Below are positions 1-11,379 of a stretch of DNA of 64,000 nt, piece after piece. The notes under the pieces are model-generated. The model made no database searches and had not been told where the DNA came from. It saw only the letters and a list, made by a program, of their open reading frames with translations. The DNA is from Phytophthora sp. 'mugwort' (lineage: Eukaryota; Oomycota; Peronosporomycetes; Peronosporales; Peronosporaceae), in the NCBI GenBank assembly GCA_033558025.1, contig JAUCEF010000018.1, forward strand, positions 2,418,001-2,482,000, given 5' to 3'. The position numbers and the translations under genes are program-made. Every line of letters starts with the position of its first letter. Position 1 is the stretch's first letter.

Positions 1-446
1 CCTGTTGCCTGCGTACTGCTTATAGGTACGCAATCCGAACCGATGGTTATGTGTAAAAATGGACTTGGTAATACAGACAGCAAATGCTTGTGTTGCTTTG
101 CTCACCCGAATAATACAGGCGTTAATATGTAGTATACCGATATTAGCATAGTAATCATCCGAAATTCGACAACGATTAACATCAAATGGCACAGATCGAA
201 CCCGACGGACACCGACTGTCACAAACCGGCTGTTAGTGGACTAACCTGCGCTTGGCGCTATCGGTCGATTCTCTTGGCGTGTGCGTTAGACTTTCCCACG
301 ATATATGTACCGCCCACGTGTGTGCAGATAAGCGTTTTCGCGTAGTCTTTCCAGTAATCCGGTAGAAGGAGAGCCATAGCGGTTTTGGTGCTACGGATGA
401 CACTATTCCGATCCTCGACGCTTTTATAGGAGCGGATTCGAAATAC
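1..446. other. No intact gene; probable 5' debris of the adjacent transposase remnant
   Basis: I see no intact gene here. The stretch probably holds the decayed upstream part of the Tc1/mariner-like transposase recognisable from about 447, but its frames are too interrupted to align by eye. Confidence 0.4.
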
Positions 447-970
447 ATGTCAGGACAACGAGACGTTAGTGCGTGCACGCTGTTACGAAACCGTCAAGAA
501 CACGGAGACGTACCGCAACATCTTTGGCGGCAAGAGCGTGGTTATTGTGCTCGACAATGCTCTGTGCGCATAACCAAACCGAGACACGGTTGGCGGAGGA
601 GCTTGGAGAGCATAGTGACCTCGTGCTTCTCAAGCTCGGCCCGTACTCTCCGATGCTGAATTCTGTTGATGCATGCGCACTACCAATTGACTGAGAACTA
701 ACGCTACATATTGCTGCTTATTTTGTGGCAGGCTGCTTTAGTGTCTTTAAGGCCAAGGTGAAGGCCTACCTGGCGGCAAACAGACAGCGAATGTTTGAGC
801 AAGGGGCGTTCCGTATGACGACGGAAGCACGGATGACGCTGCTGGAGGACGCAGCTAACTCCGCCATAACTGCTGCACCGCCACCTCATCACGTCAATGA
901 CGCTGCATTGCCAGCGCGTTATGACCAAAGCTCTCAAGATGGAGGACATGCGGTACGCAATGTAGGCTAG
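447..970 (+). pseudogene. Tc1/mariner-like DDE transposase remnant
   Basis: This is the decayed C-terminal half of a DDE-superfamily transposase. In the frame of 473-694 the peptide has a hydrophobic strand ending in VIVLDNA (second catalytic Asp of the DDE fold), then a conserved block of the type LGPYSPMLN at about 637-660. A stop follows at 692-694. Coding resemblance resumes at about 725 (FKAKVKAYLA, then a Met/Glu-rich helical tail), so at least one stop or frameshift lies between. In intact family members the YSPMLN block is followed within a few residues by the third acidic residue and the FK-K-K helix, matching the order seen here. No N-terminal DNA-binding domain was found. Family assignment is by motif; it is clearly non-functional as it stands. 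Confidence 0.65.
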
Positions 971-1097
971 CAGAATGTAGGACACGATCTCACTTGCATC
1001 GGAGCTAATCTCCGTTGCTGTGGAACAGCCCAAACTAATACGAAGCAGTTTGCTGCCAATCTTGTTTTAATGAACATAAATGAGCGAAGTCTCACTA

Positions 1098-1795
1098 CCG
1101 TACTCCGCATGTAGAAAGATGCATCCCATGTTCATAAAAACAGTAAAAGGAAATGTAACTGTTTGTATAAATCCTTGGAGGAAGCTAAACTACGGCTTCC
1201 TCTACGACGCCGTTAATGTTGAGATCAAAATTGCGATCGAACTCGTGAGTATAGTCTACAGAAGTAGACACTGGTCCTATCAGAGACAATTATGCAGCTC
1301 GTCCACTAACGAGGCAACATCGAGGCACTCGTCATCTACACGTAAGTCATACTTCTTGTAGCCGTTTGCGATGATTTCTGTGCTCAGGTCGTCCCAACTT
1401 GAGCAAGCCCAGCGACACATCTCCGTACGTTCGTCGTTGCGAGGCCTTCCACGCTGCGCTACATGTCGTCTAGCCAGCATCTGCGCAACCGAGTCTTGGA
1501 TGATTCCATGATACGTCGGCCGGCTGACACACCGGCGTAGTATGGGGAGGCAATTTCAGCAGCACAACTCGAATTGAAGCAATGTAAAATAAAAATCACT
1601 TCTAGCGTACAGGAAAACAATTTGAGCAAGCACGTCGTGCACGAACAAAACGGGAAATTAGTATCAGTTTTGGTGGGGACCAGGGGCTGCAGATCTCTAC
1701 ATGCGCTCACCTGCTATTGTGGGCTGCTCGATGCGATTGGTGGATATCAAGGTGCATCTCATATGACGGTGCATCTTTCTACATGCGAAATACGG
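1098..1795. mobile_element. Non-autonomous element of about 0.7 kb with 26-bp terminal inverted repeats
   Basis: Positions 1098-1123 and 1770-1795 are inverted repeats of each other, 24 of 26 bases matching, with an uninterrupted core of GCATGTAGAAAGATGCA. The interior has no convincing coding region. The size and paired termini suggest a MITE-like or deleted DNA transposon. I could not find a clear target-site duplication, so the exact ends and the superfamily are open. Confidence 0.55.
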
Positions 1796-1800
1796 AATGT

Positions 1801-1980
1801 TCTGGCAAAGGATTACAAACAATACCGGTACTGAGTATACATGCAATTTGATACGGTACGCGTGTACTGCTTCTATCAAGTCTCACTCACTATGCTCTGG
1901 CAAAGTGTAGTGCATTACAATACCGGTACTGTGTATACAGTGCAATTTGAAATAGCACGCGTGTACTACTTCTATCAATC
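1801..1980. repeat. Two imperfect direct repeats, about 97-bp period
   Basis: Blocks starting at 1801 and 1896 share TCTGGCAAAG, then AATACCGGTACT, GTATACA, GCAATTTGA, GCGTGTACT and TTCTATCAA in the same order with small indels (spacing 95 to 99). They lie between the right end of the TIR element and the ATG at 2049, so they are in the promoter/5' region of that gene. They may be remnants of a tandem duplication or of element termini. Confidence 0.6.
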
Positions 1981-2048
1981 GGGTTGGCTTAAAACCATAT
2001 CGCAAAGTGACATGATTGGACAAACTAGATTTCGGATCCATTTCAACC

Positions 2049-3553
2049 ATGGCCAAGAAGCGACGTCATGTGGCGGCGACGGCGGCGCAGCGCGCGTCTG
2101 TCGCAACGAACCGAGAAGTTTCAGTTGATCATGAGGCTATGGAGAAGTCGCTAGAGACATTGGGGGCCTATTACGACCAATTAAGCGTTGATGTGGTAGG
2201 GGTCCCGGCGAGTTTGGAGCGAACGCTGCTGCTGCACAGTTTTGTGGCACTCGTCGTGCAGAATGCGCTCATGGTTATTCAGGTAGTTTCCTTATAATAC
2301 ATTTGCTCGTGAGTTAAATATGTAGTATTTGGTCGTGGGAAATTTACACGGCAATTGATACTTGTTTACTGTGTTGCAGAGTGTGTCAACGGCACAGCTC
2401 GCAATGGCGGTTGGAACTGCCGTGTGGATGACGAGGAAGAGCTCCGTGGAGATGTTCTTGCCTCCTATTGCTTTTCAATTCACTAGCAGTCGAGAATTCG
2501 CCTTGAGAAGTGGTGTCCTCGTCTTGACTGTGGGCGGGCTGGGGGCTGTGTGCTACCGAGTAGAGGTCCCGCTGAACACTTTTCAGCTCGTGGCTTTCGC
2601 GGTGGTGTACGTGGTCTTGCAATGTCGGCAAATTCAAAGTTGCAGATGACTCACTATGTGATGCTGCTCGCAGATTTCTGCTAGATATTGTGTCGATATA
2701 TCTAGTGAGAGTGGCTAAAGGTCGGCATACGCGTGGACAAATCCTCTTAGCAGCAGTTGAAGTCACGTATTTGGTCGCAGGCTTCTCAGTTTGCCTAATT
2801 TACGTGAGGACTCGTTTGTAGGGATTCGACAAGTAGATTATCTAACGCTCTCGAATTACTGTTCGCGCAGGAGGAGGGGCAGATCTACGATGAGATGGCA
2901 TTCGCACTCACGGCAGCAACAGCTTTCGTGCAGGTGTTAGTGCTACTCGCGGCCAAGAATGTGGTGATGAACTGCTTCAGCCTGGATACGAACGGCGCTT
3001 TTGTGAAGACACAGCAGCGTGGGGCAAAGCTGTTGGAGAATATTTGGCAGGATATCGATCGATTCGAACCAGAGCAGCTTCTTGTTGCAGCCTCAAAGGT
3101 ACGCCACCACAACATCAATGAACAAACACAGATTCTTACGTGGATTTCTTGTCATTTTAGAAAAAGAAGACCAAGAACAAGTCTCGTGCCAGCCCCTTGG
3201 AAGTCACCTGCACATACAACAATAATGATGTGGACCCAGCGCTCCAAACGAAGCACTCGGTACTCAAGGAGCCACGTGTGCAGCTTGCACTGCTGACGCT
3301 GGTTCAAATGTTACTCCTACTTTCGCAACTCGTGCTCTCGGCGTTTGTCGTGTATTCCTGGGAGGTGGCAAGGTACGTTGCCAATTACGCTGACGGCAGG
3401 GAGTGAAGCAGACTTTAATCTTTTATTGTTTTGCTGAACAGCGCGCTGATGCTTAGCAGCTCCCATGTGCTCTGGATGCTCGGCCAAGTACGGCGAAAAG
3501 TGCTTTCGCGCGGCACAATCAGATCTGCAGACCAAAAGCTTAAGAGCGAGTAG
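2049..3553 (+). CDS. Multi-pass membrane protein of unknown function (six exons)
   Basis: Exons: 2049-2282, 2380-2606, 2674-2803, 2871-3098, 3161-3372, 3442-3553, giving 380 residues. All five introns are 62-97 nt with AG acceptors; three donors are GTAC and two of those are GTACGT. The frame is continuous through every junction. The start is the first ATG in a basic N-terminus (MAKKRR). The protein has several hydrophobic stretches: near the exon 1 end, two in exon 2, one in exon 3, one in exon 4 (after IYDEMAF) and one in exon 5 before YSWEVAR, with a basic loop (KKKTKNKSR) between the last two. I do not recognise a family. The layout suggests six or so membrane spans; the Lys/Arg-rich ends are probably cytosolic. 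It converges on the CMC4-like gene, only 64 bp from stop to stop. Confidence 0.75.
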
Positions 3554-3617
3554 ATACCTTTTGTCGGATACTTAAACTACTATTAATGTCCTTCTGTACT
3601 GCAATACATTGTCTGCG

Positions 3618-3815
3618 TCATTTTGTCTGGTGGTGGGAGGTCGTCTGAGTCTTTTGCTCTGCTTCGGTGGCAGCGGCGCAGCAGTCGTAGTACCGTTTAA
3701 TGACCTCCGCACACTTGCTCTCCTGGTAATTATGGCGCTGCAGGCAGAACTGGAAGGCGCATGCCTGCTTCTTGCACACGCGCTCGCACAGCTCCTTCTT
3801 GGCGGTCATTTCCAA
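3618..3815 (-). CDS. CMC4: CMC4-type twin CX9C mitochondrial intermembrane-space protein
   Basis: Single-exon gene for 65 residues, the usual size of this family. Cys14-x9-Cys24 and Cys35-x9-Cys45 form the two CX9C helices; extra cysteines at 10, 19 and 46 fit the CMC4/p8-MTCP1 pattern (QAC...QKCL-type first helix, ESKC at the second). Family knowledge: such proteins are imported into the intermembrane space by the Mia40 relay, fold as a disulfide-stapled helical hairpin, and are linked to respiratory-complex upkeep. No cleavable presequence is visible, as expected for this import route. A Met at residue 3 is an alternative start. The polar, Thr/His-rich C-terminal tail is not conserved in my memory of the family. 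The gene is tail to tail with the membrane-protein gene at 2049. Confidence 0.8.
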   Translation of the reverse strand: MEMTAKKELCERVCKKQACAFQFCLQRHNYQESKCAEVIKRYYDCCAAATEAEQKTQTTSHHQTK

Positions 3816-4137
3816 CGTTTTTTTGTCGATTGTAAAGCCGTCACACGAAATGTATCAGCCAACGAGATTGACCAAAATATTGCAATATAATACCTCCAAG
3901 GATGCGGCCACAGCAAAAGCCGACGAAGGGCAAACTTAACATCACGTCCACGATGAACGTTCCAGTAAATTATGAAGATCGATATATGCATGACTGCTTG
4001 TCTCCACGCCAAGCGGCTGGTAGCACTCGCTACACTTATTCAAGACTGAGACCTGCCAGTTACAAGCGGTAGAGCTGGCATCACTTAGCTGAGTTTACGC
4101 GTGCTATCGGCTGCTTGATCATAAAGCGAGGAACTTA

Positions 4138-5123
4138 TTAGACAGTGGTGTCCTCCTTAACCGTCTTGGACGTAGCACCTGGAGTCTCCTCGGGAGGCGT
4201 GTAGTCCGGGACGCCGCGCGTAAACGACGGGTGCTTCGTGATGACAAAGTAGTTGAAGTACGCGTTCGTGAAACCAGCGAGCGACACCAGAATCCCGTAG
4301 ATGCCGCACATGCCGAACGGGAAAATGGAGATCCTGCACAACAGCAAACACCATCAGAACAAAAGTCCCACTAACTAAACGACTCGTCTCAGCGTCAGTG
4401 ACGTACATGCTGAGGAAGAGGCACCGACCCCAGGGACTGTACATGAAGCCGAAGCTGCCACGCAGCAGCTTGTCAATGTACGACGTCCGCAGCTCGTAGC
4501 CCACCAAAATCAGTGCGAAGAAGCTGCAGCGAGCAATGAAAAGGTACCAAAACGTAAGTAAACCACCAGAATGGCATCAATCACCTGCTAGTAGCATCGT
4601 ACATGGTGTAGACGACCGAGAGCGCGTCCGCCATGACGGAGAAGGCCGAGTCCGACTGGATCACCTGGACCACCGCCAGCGCGATCATGCAGCCGGCCAT
4701 CGTCAAGTTCACGATGCGCATGGCCGAAAGCACGCCCGACACTGACGAGCCCATGATGCTACAGCAACATTACACGCAGAAAACATTAGCACGGAGCGTA
4801 ATTCGACCCTTGATAAACCGTTAGAGACGCACATTTCCCGGGTCTTGGCCTTAAGTTCCTCCCACACTTCGCTGATGGAGATGGCGTCCGCCGTATTGGT
4901 TACTTTGTCGGCGGCTGAAGGTGGTGGAGGCGGCAGCTTCAGGTCGTCGGGGTTCAAAGGCGGAAGCTTGCCATACGTCGTGCTGGATAGCAGAGAGGAA
5001 AGGTTAGATAAACTATAGTCGCCCCCCCCCTCATTCTCGTTGGCTAGGGACGTACTCGGTGCCCAAGGGTCCAGCGTTGAGCACGGTGCCTCCCAGCACA
5101 GAGGCGGTGACTTCGGTGGTCAT
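4138..5123 (-). CDS. COPI-associated/Tvp15-like Golgi membrane protein (five exons)
   Basis: Exons on the minus strand: 5123-5056, 4982-4833, 4758-4585, 4523-4407, 4333-4138; 234 residues. Introns are 61-74 nt and keep the frame; two donors are GTACGT. The N-terminal 70 residues are soluble and proline-rich (LPPPPPS), then four hydrophobic segments follow: MRIVNLTMAGCMIAL, a segment after MYDATS, one around FGFMYSPWGRCLFL, and the last around FGMCGIYGILVSL. The third has the short glycine/arginine motif typical of COPI_assoc (PF08507, yeast Tvp15), whose members sit in Golgi membranes. The polar tail is Thr/Pro/Glu-rich. Family assignment rests on motif and topology only, so an unrelated four-span protein remains possible. 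Confidence 0.65.
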
Positions 5124-5509
5124 CCTGCGGATGCTTTCTCTCTGTGTGTACGCACACACGCGCGCTGTCGGGGAGGCTGGGGAGCTGGTGAGCTGGTGAG
5201 CTGGTGAGCACTTTACCGCGGATTGCTTTCGAGGGCAGTTGACTGGGCGTTTGTATGGGACCGGCTTCTCTGGAAGGGATAGGTCAACAAGCTGCAAAAA
5301 TAATGAAAACAAAATGCTTATTGATTTAATGTGGACTACGCGGTATAAATATAGAATAATCATTTGAATTTTGAAATGATCACAATGCCATGGTACTGGA
5401 AGGATACGTGTGGATGCTAATGGGAGCAACATTTGCTTGCACAGCTTAATATTAAATAATAAGTTAGGTGTGCTCCAAGAAAGCGAGGCTTTGGTCGGAC
5501 GTCGGGGGC
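5124..5509. other. Intergenic, AT-rich
   Basis: Promoter side of the Tvp15-like gene and 3' side of the acidic hypothetical gene, both on the minus strand. It contains three consecutive copies of GAGCTGGT at about 5177-5206. No gene seen. Confidence 0.5.
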
Positions 5510-6367
5510 TTATTGGTAACTGACCTCGGGCGTATCCATAGACGACATCGATGCTGTGGATGCCGTTGACACGCCACTGCACTCGCTCATACTCCTGCTC
5601 TTGCGTGGGGTGCTGGCCACTTCCCTAGCAAGAGCAATCTGGTTCCTCCGCTTGAGTGTCTCCACACGGCCCCTCATGGTTTCGACCTGTCCTAACCACC
5701 GCTCGTCCTTCTCGAAAGCCAGCAATCGAGACGACGAGTTCTCAATCCTGTTTACGAAAGCAGCGTAACTCGTGCACGGAGCGCGCACGCGAGCGGAGAC
5801 TGGTGTCGGCGGAGGCACGTAGAGTGGCTGGCTCGAGTCATTTGAGCTAAAGGAGGATTTGCGGCTACGCGGTGTGCCTTCCGACGAGGCTTTGCTCATC
5901 GAGCTCGTGGCCAGGTAGAATTCGCGTGATTTGGGCTGAGGGATCTTGCTCGTGGGCAGCGAGCAGTTTTGTTCGAGCCTAAGCGGCGACGACACCGGCG
6001 AAGATGGCAACTTGCTCGTCTCCTGATTGCTTGGTGGACTGGTCTCCTGCTCCTCATCCTGCTGATGCAGTTCCTCCTCTTCCACCTGTTCCCGTTCAAC
6101 CTTCTCTGGCTCCTCCTGCTCCTGCTCAGCCACTGCCTCCTTAGGCTGTGGCTTAGACTCGCTCATGGCGGACTGGTCCCGGACGAGACGTACGGTCTTG
6201 GTCGGCAGGATGATCGGCGTCTCCTCAACCATCGCTAGGGCGTCATAATATGTCACCAGTCCGTAGACGTTGCCGTGTCCTGGGGACTCGAACGTGTAAG
6301 CGGATGCGCCCGCACCAGCGCAAGCGGCCATGCTTTCGAACATCTCCACGATACTGCGCACTGTCAT
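5510..6367 (-). CDS. Hypothetical acidic, low-complexity protein
   Basis: Uninterrupted frame of 285 residues starting at an ATG (6367). I recognise no family. The first 75 residues look folded (FESPGHGNVYGLVTYYDAL, then ILPTKTVRLVRD). Next comes a Glu/Gln-rich stretch (about residues 85-115), a Ser/Pro-rich stretch with repeated SSP and SLP, then a conserved-looking C-terminal segment with SYAAFVNRIENSSSRLLAFE and a helical stretch (WLGQVETMRGRVETLKRR), ending in a Ser/Thr-rich tail. The composition suggests a cytosolic, phosphorylatable scaffold or regulatory protein, but that is inference. Codon use is like its neighbours and the frame is open on one strand throughout, supporting a real gene. 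It is divergent from the dynactin gene at 7088. Confidence 0.65.
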   Translation of the reverse strand: MTVRSIVEMFESMAACAGAGASAYTFESPGHGNVYGLVTYYDALAMVEETPIILPTKTVRLVRDQSAMSESKPQPKEAVAEQEQEEPEKVEREQVEEEELHQQDEEQETSPPSNQETSKLPSSPVSSPLRLEQNCSLPTSKIPQPKSREFYLATSSMSKASSEGTPRSRKSSFSSNDSSQPLYVPPPTPVSARVRAPCTSYAAFVNRIENSSSRLLAFEKDERWLGQVETMRGRVETLKRRNQIALAREVASTPRKSRSMSECSGVSTASTASMSSMDTPEVSYQ

Positions 6368-7087
6368 GCTGCCCCACTAGCTGTACTTGTATTCTCGATA
6401 GATGACTAGTTATCTGTAAGGCTTGCTAACTTTGAATGGCGATCGACGGAGAAAACTGCGCTTGAAGAACTTCCGATGCAAACGCGACCAGGCGACAAGG
6501 AATCCGCGTGCTACGCTGAGCGAGTCGGTCCGTGGCTGGAATGGCGCGCTTTTAGGTTTGAATGGCACGGTCTCCGCGTTGTTCACGAAAGATCGGATTG
6601 GCTATAAATCTGCACAGTTGGATATAACTAGCCAGTGGCGACTGACAGAGCCAGTTTTATTTTTACCGGGGCGGACCAAACGAGTCTCACTCAATCTGAA
6701 CATCAAGCTGAAGTATAAGACGATGAGGACGTGCCCTTGGCAAATTATAGCGTGGGGCCAGCAAGCAACTTGCCGCCAGGAATTCACGAGACGCGAGTCA
6801 AATCACCTTGTAGTCTCCTGTCGAGCTGACGAAGGTTGGGCCCCATCTGTCATCGTAGCAGCAAGCTGGTGTCAAGCAGACGACACATGAGCCACGCCTA
6901 CATTGGTGTGGTGTCCACCAAATAAATTGTAGGACAATGTAGAATATCTGATCCTACAAACCAACTGATGCCAAATCTGATTCCTGCAATCATTGCGTGT
7001 TGTCTATTTACAATAAATATTATTGTCCTCAATTTTGTTTTCAAACTCAAGGGTGTATCCTCCCTTCACTAGCTGTCGCCTCGAACG
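6368..7087. other. Divergent intergenic region (bidirectional promoter)
   Basis: This 720-bp gap separates the minus-strand acidic hypothetical from plus-strand dynactin, so it must hold both promoters. It has a 155-codon open frame at 6423-6890 with no recognisable domain and an unlikely composition, which I do not call. Confidence 0.5.
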
Positions 7088-10000
7088 ATGGAGCTGGAGG
7101 TGGGCGCCCACGTGGCGTTCGGTGCCGGCAAGACGGGCGTTGTGCGCTTCGTCGGTGAGACGGAATTCGCCAGTGGCGAGTGGGTGGGCATCGAGTTGGA
7201 ACGGCCCGAGGGCAAGAACAACGGCGAGCTCAACGGCCGCGTCTACTTTACGTGCGCGCCCAACCACGGTCTCTTTGTCAAGAAGTCCATGGTGCGGACC
7301 GTATTGAGTTCTTCATCTTCTGCTGTCAAGGCGCCTATAAGTCGACGGCTCTCGGGCGTGGGTAGCGGTACGGCGCGGCGTTCGTCAGGTTTTGGAGCGT
7401 CTTCCTCGTCGATTCCTGCGGCCCCTGGCTCGGTGAGCTCCAGACTCTCGGCGTCCAGGACGCGGGCGTCTATGATCACGCCGAGTAGCAGATCCAGCTT
7501 CGCCACGGCGTCAGCGTCCAGGACGAGGCTCTCGCTGGACAGAAGGACGTCTGTGGGTAAGACGACGTCGGGGAACACAACAGCGTCGGACGATCAGTTG
7601 GCGGAGGCGAGAGCGAAGATCTCCAAGCTGGAAGAGGATCTGGAACAGAAGAACAGGCACGTGGAGCAGCTGAGTCAAAGTGTGGCCGTCATGAAGGAGG
7701 TTGCGGCAGCTAACAGTGAGAAAATTAAACTGCTGGAGGAGCAAGGAGAGGAACAGGAGAAGCAGATGGAGGAGATGACTGCAGAGCAGGAGCAGGTTCA
7801 GGTGGATGATGATGGAGATGAGAGGATGGATGAAGTGCTGGATATGGAGGAGGACGAGGAGGAGGATGCAAACGAGGAGGAGGAGGAGGAGGAGGCCTTG
7901 TCCCCGCAGGAAGAGCTGGCGCGGCAGATTGAGATTATCCGGGAAGAGGCGGAAGAGCACGTGCGCTCGGTGCGTACTGAGGTGGAGGAACACATTACAG
8001 AACTGCAAGGCGAACATGAGGAGCAGCTGGATGAACTGCGACTAGAGAACGCGACGCAGGCCTCGGAGATAAAGGCCTTAGAAGCCGAAGTGGCGCAGCA
8101 AAAGTCGCGTATTGCGGTGTTCACGGCTGCCGAACAGAAGAAGGCGGAGGAGGTGGCTTTGGCGGTGGCCAAGTCGAGTTCAGGTGCTCGGAAGGTGGAG
8201 GCACTGGAGAAACAGGTCGCTGAGCTCCAGGACATGATCGAAATGATGGCCTTGGAGAAGGAAACTGTTGAGATGGACAAGGAGATTGCAGAGGAGAATG
8301 CCGAGGAGCTCCAGCAAGAAGTCGAGAAGCTGAAGGCTGCCATGGCGCTATCGGTGACTACAGGACCTGACTACTCGGAAGGATCTTCTGGCAGCGCTGG
8401 AGACTTGACAGATGAAAACAATAAGCTCCGAGTGGCTGTCAAGATGCTACACGAGCGTGCGTCTGAGGAGAAGGCTGAGCTTAGCAAGAAGTTACGCCAA
8501 GCCCAACGTGAAAACGCTGAACTTGTGTCGTTGAGGCAAGAAGTGGAAGAACTGGTACGTGATAATGCTAAGTGGGCTCCAGTATGAGTTAGCTACTGAC
8601 AACTGGTTCGTGTAGACTACGAAGAAGAACAGACTAGACAGTGAAGCTGAGGAACTAAAGGAGATGTTGGACGTTGCGAACGCATACGAGTCGATGGTGG
8701 AAGACCTTACCGAGAAGAACCTGAACCTCGGCGAGAAACTTGCCGAGCTTGAGACCACAGTACAGTCACTCGAGTCGTTGCGTGAAGTGGACCAAGAAAT
8801 GGAACATCAGCATACTGAGTATGAAGCAGAGTTGCGGGACGAAATCGACTCGCAGCGTGCAACGCTGCAGGAATTGAAGCAAGCGGCGTTGGACCAGAAG
8901 ACTGTCCTCGAAGACAAGGAGCGTACTATTGCGCGCTTCCGTGACCTCGCGCATAGTCACCGTGAAGAGATTGCCCAGCTCAAGGCGAAGCTCCGTGCCG
9001 AATCTGGTGCCGTGGAGTCGCTGAAGGATACGGCACATCTAGCGCTGAATCAAACGATGGGACTGCGTGCGCTAGTCGCAGCTGCACGCGAGCACGAAAT
9101 GGAGGCAGCGAAGCAAAAGATTATTGCTGAGCAAGCCAGAGTCGAGAACTCGTTCTTGCGTGCTGTGGTGCCTAACTCGATTTTTTCGGAGACTGATCAA
9201 AAGGTTCTTCGCGTCCGATTAACATTAGGACGCATTGCCGGTAAGTCCGACATTTTGTTGCAGCATTTGAAGAAAGATCTGGACATTGTCGCACAACAGC
9301 CAAGTTCCAGTGGCCAGACAGAGGACGAGAAGGACGAGGGGGTATCCATGGCAACGGTGAATGTTGAGCAGCTTGTCTTGGGCGACAAACTAGCGGCGGT
9401 CTCATGCCAAGCCAAGGAGGATTTATTCATGCTGGAGTGTCACTTGACTACAGAAGACGAATTTACACAGGGTTGTTCAGCGCTAGATACCTCCCAGACG
9501 GCAGCATTGGAGAGTGTGTTGGACTCCGCGCTATCGGCTTTCTCTGAAGGAGTTTTGTTGAATGGGCCTCGCGGTGGTAGCGACGTTGCGTCATTTTATG
9601 ACCGTCTTCTTCAAACTTCGGACGAATGGCACGCTGGCCGGGTCATTCAAGTTTCTTCGGCCTCGGGTGCTGAAAGCTTCAGTGCTCGCTCCGCTGTGAT
9701 CAAGTTGCGTGCGAGAAAGAGCGTGGCCAAGTTGGCGTTCTCGATCTCGGCGATGGTGACTTTTTTGCGGGCTACGAAGAGCCTGGTTGCAAGTTCCGAT
9801 ATGTCTGATGATAGTCAAACTGCTGCATTGCGCACAGAGCTGATACCAATGCTGGACAAGTCCCTGGGAGAGCTTTTATCGGTGTTGAATGTGGCACAAT
9901 TGTTCTACCGACGCGCTGAGATTGATTTGGCTGCTTCAGACGACGACCTGGACGGTCTGGTGGCTGCGGGTGGTGAGGTTGTTAATTCAATTCAGAGCTA

Positions 10001-11213
10001 TGCTGCTGAGGCACAGTCGCTGTCAGATCAGCTGCAATCACACCTCGCCCAGGATGGGTTTCTGGAGCAGGCCAGATCGACAGAAGAGCTGGTGCAGTTC
10101 ACGCAGCAGGCCGTGTACGACCACGCTGTGTCGTTTAAGGAAAAGCTCGCGTTGCTGTACAAATTGGTGTGTCGTGGGGCCTTCACCGATGCTGTGGCGC
10201 CCCGTACTCGCGCCGAACACGCTGATGGAGCCACTGGTCGCTCGCAATGGCGCATTCGGGCGCAGGCCATCCACCAGGAATTAGTGGATGCGTCGACGCT
10301 GCGTAGCAACCTAGCGGAGATGACGGAGCTGTGCAATGCTTTGCACCAACGCATCCGCGAGTTCGAGCGCGCAGACAGCCAGCACCGCGTTGTTGCTCAA
10401 AAGCTGGAGAGCCAAGTGCTGCAATTGACAGAGAATGTAGCCGCGATGACGAGCGAGAAGACGCAATTGGAGACGCAGCTTGCGAAGGAACGTGAACAGT
10501 TCGACGTTGCACTGGATGAGTCGAATAAGGAGAAGACATTGCTGAACTCGCTGAACCGAGATCTACGCAAGCAATTGAAGCGCACCAGCGATGCTGGCAG
10601 CAGTGCGAAGGGGGGCAGTGTCGGCGTCGGTGCCAAGGGGTCAACCATGAGCGCAGCAGACGCCGAGGCCTTTCGTCGGGCTTTCCATCAACTGCACACG
10701 GAGCTGCATACAGTGCGCTCTACGCTCGCGAAGGAGCGGTTAGAGAAGCTCTTTGCACCGACTGGTTTGGGCCCTTATACTGCGTTGCCAAGGCCTTCTG
10801 ATCGATTGACAGACTCGTTGAAAGAGGTGGCAGCGTTCTCACGTCAGATTAAGGCTCAATTGTCGATGCCGCGTCTGGTGGACCTGAAGCGTGCAGCGTC
10901 GCCCTCTGGATCCTCGGCTCATGCTCAACTCATGACTGAGAAACTACAGCAGTCACGTGCTCAGCGTGATCTCACAGCACTTCGTGAACGCGTTGGAGCT
11001 GCTATGCGTGAAGACGGTTGGGGGCAGGATGTCACGAACGCTATCACTCGTGGCGAAAGCATCTTCGGCTGGCAACCTCCCGAAATGGAGCGTCCGCCCG
11101 TTCTCCTTGGGCGGGTCAAGCTCGGCAATGGCTCAGCAAGCAATTCGGAGTCCGTACAGCTCGTGCTGAATTGCTCAGAGGTGAAGCATCTATCCCAAGC
11201 TTTGGTCTGCTGA
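7088..11213 (+). CDS. DCTN1: Dynactin subunit p150Glued (DCTN1)
   Basis: Two exons, 7088-8554 and 8616-11213, joined across a 61-nt GTACGT...TAG intron in phase 0; 1354 residues, close to animal p150Glued. Residues 1-75 are a CAP-Gly domain (GAHVAFGAGKTGVVRFVG, then the signature GKNNGELNGRVYF in place of GKNDG), which binds tubulin/EB C-termini. A Ser/Arg-rich basic region (about 80-165) follows, as in p150. Then come long coiled coils (about 170-490 and 490-620), interrupted near 240-280 by an Asp/Glu-only run. Around 630-900 lies the dynactin-specific region, with helical segments LALNQTMGLRALV and SFLRAVVPNSIFS, then a C-terminal coiled coil. Family role: links dynein to cargo and microtubules. 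Oomycetes have motile zoospores, where dynein transport is expected. The ATG starts directly at the CAP-Gly domain, so no N-terminal extension is needed. Confidence 0.9.
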
Positions 11214-11379
11214 GCAAGCCCCGCAATAGCAAAAGGAAGACAAGGAAAGAGGTGGAGCCACGCATGACAGCCATGTATGAGTTGAATTTGAAGACCTTTT
11301 GACAGAAGGTGCTCACATCGCTTTATATAAATGCATTTAGTATCCAAATTAGCGACCTATTGACACAATTTCTTCGGAT

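Noticed and set aside
6423..6890. 155-codon open frame on the plus strand
   Set aside because: Sits in a divergent promoter region, has no domain, and its composition does not look like a folded protein.
7798..8343. Ser-rich 181-codon frame on the minus strand
   Set aside because: Shadow of the Glu/Asp/Ala-rich dynactin coding sequence.
10183..10644. 153-codon frame on the minus strand
   Set aside because: Antisense to dynactin, no domain.
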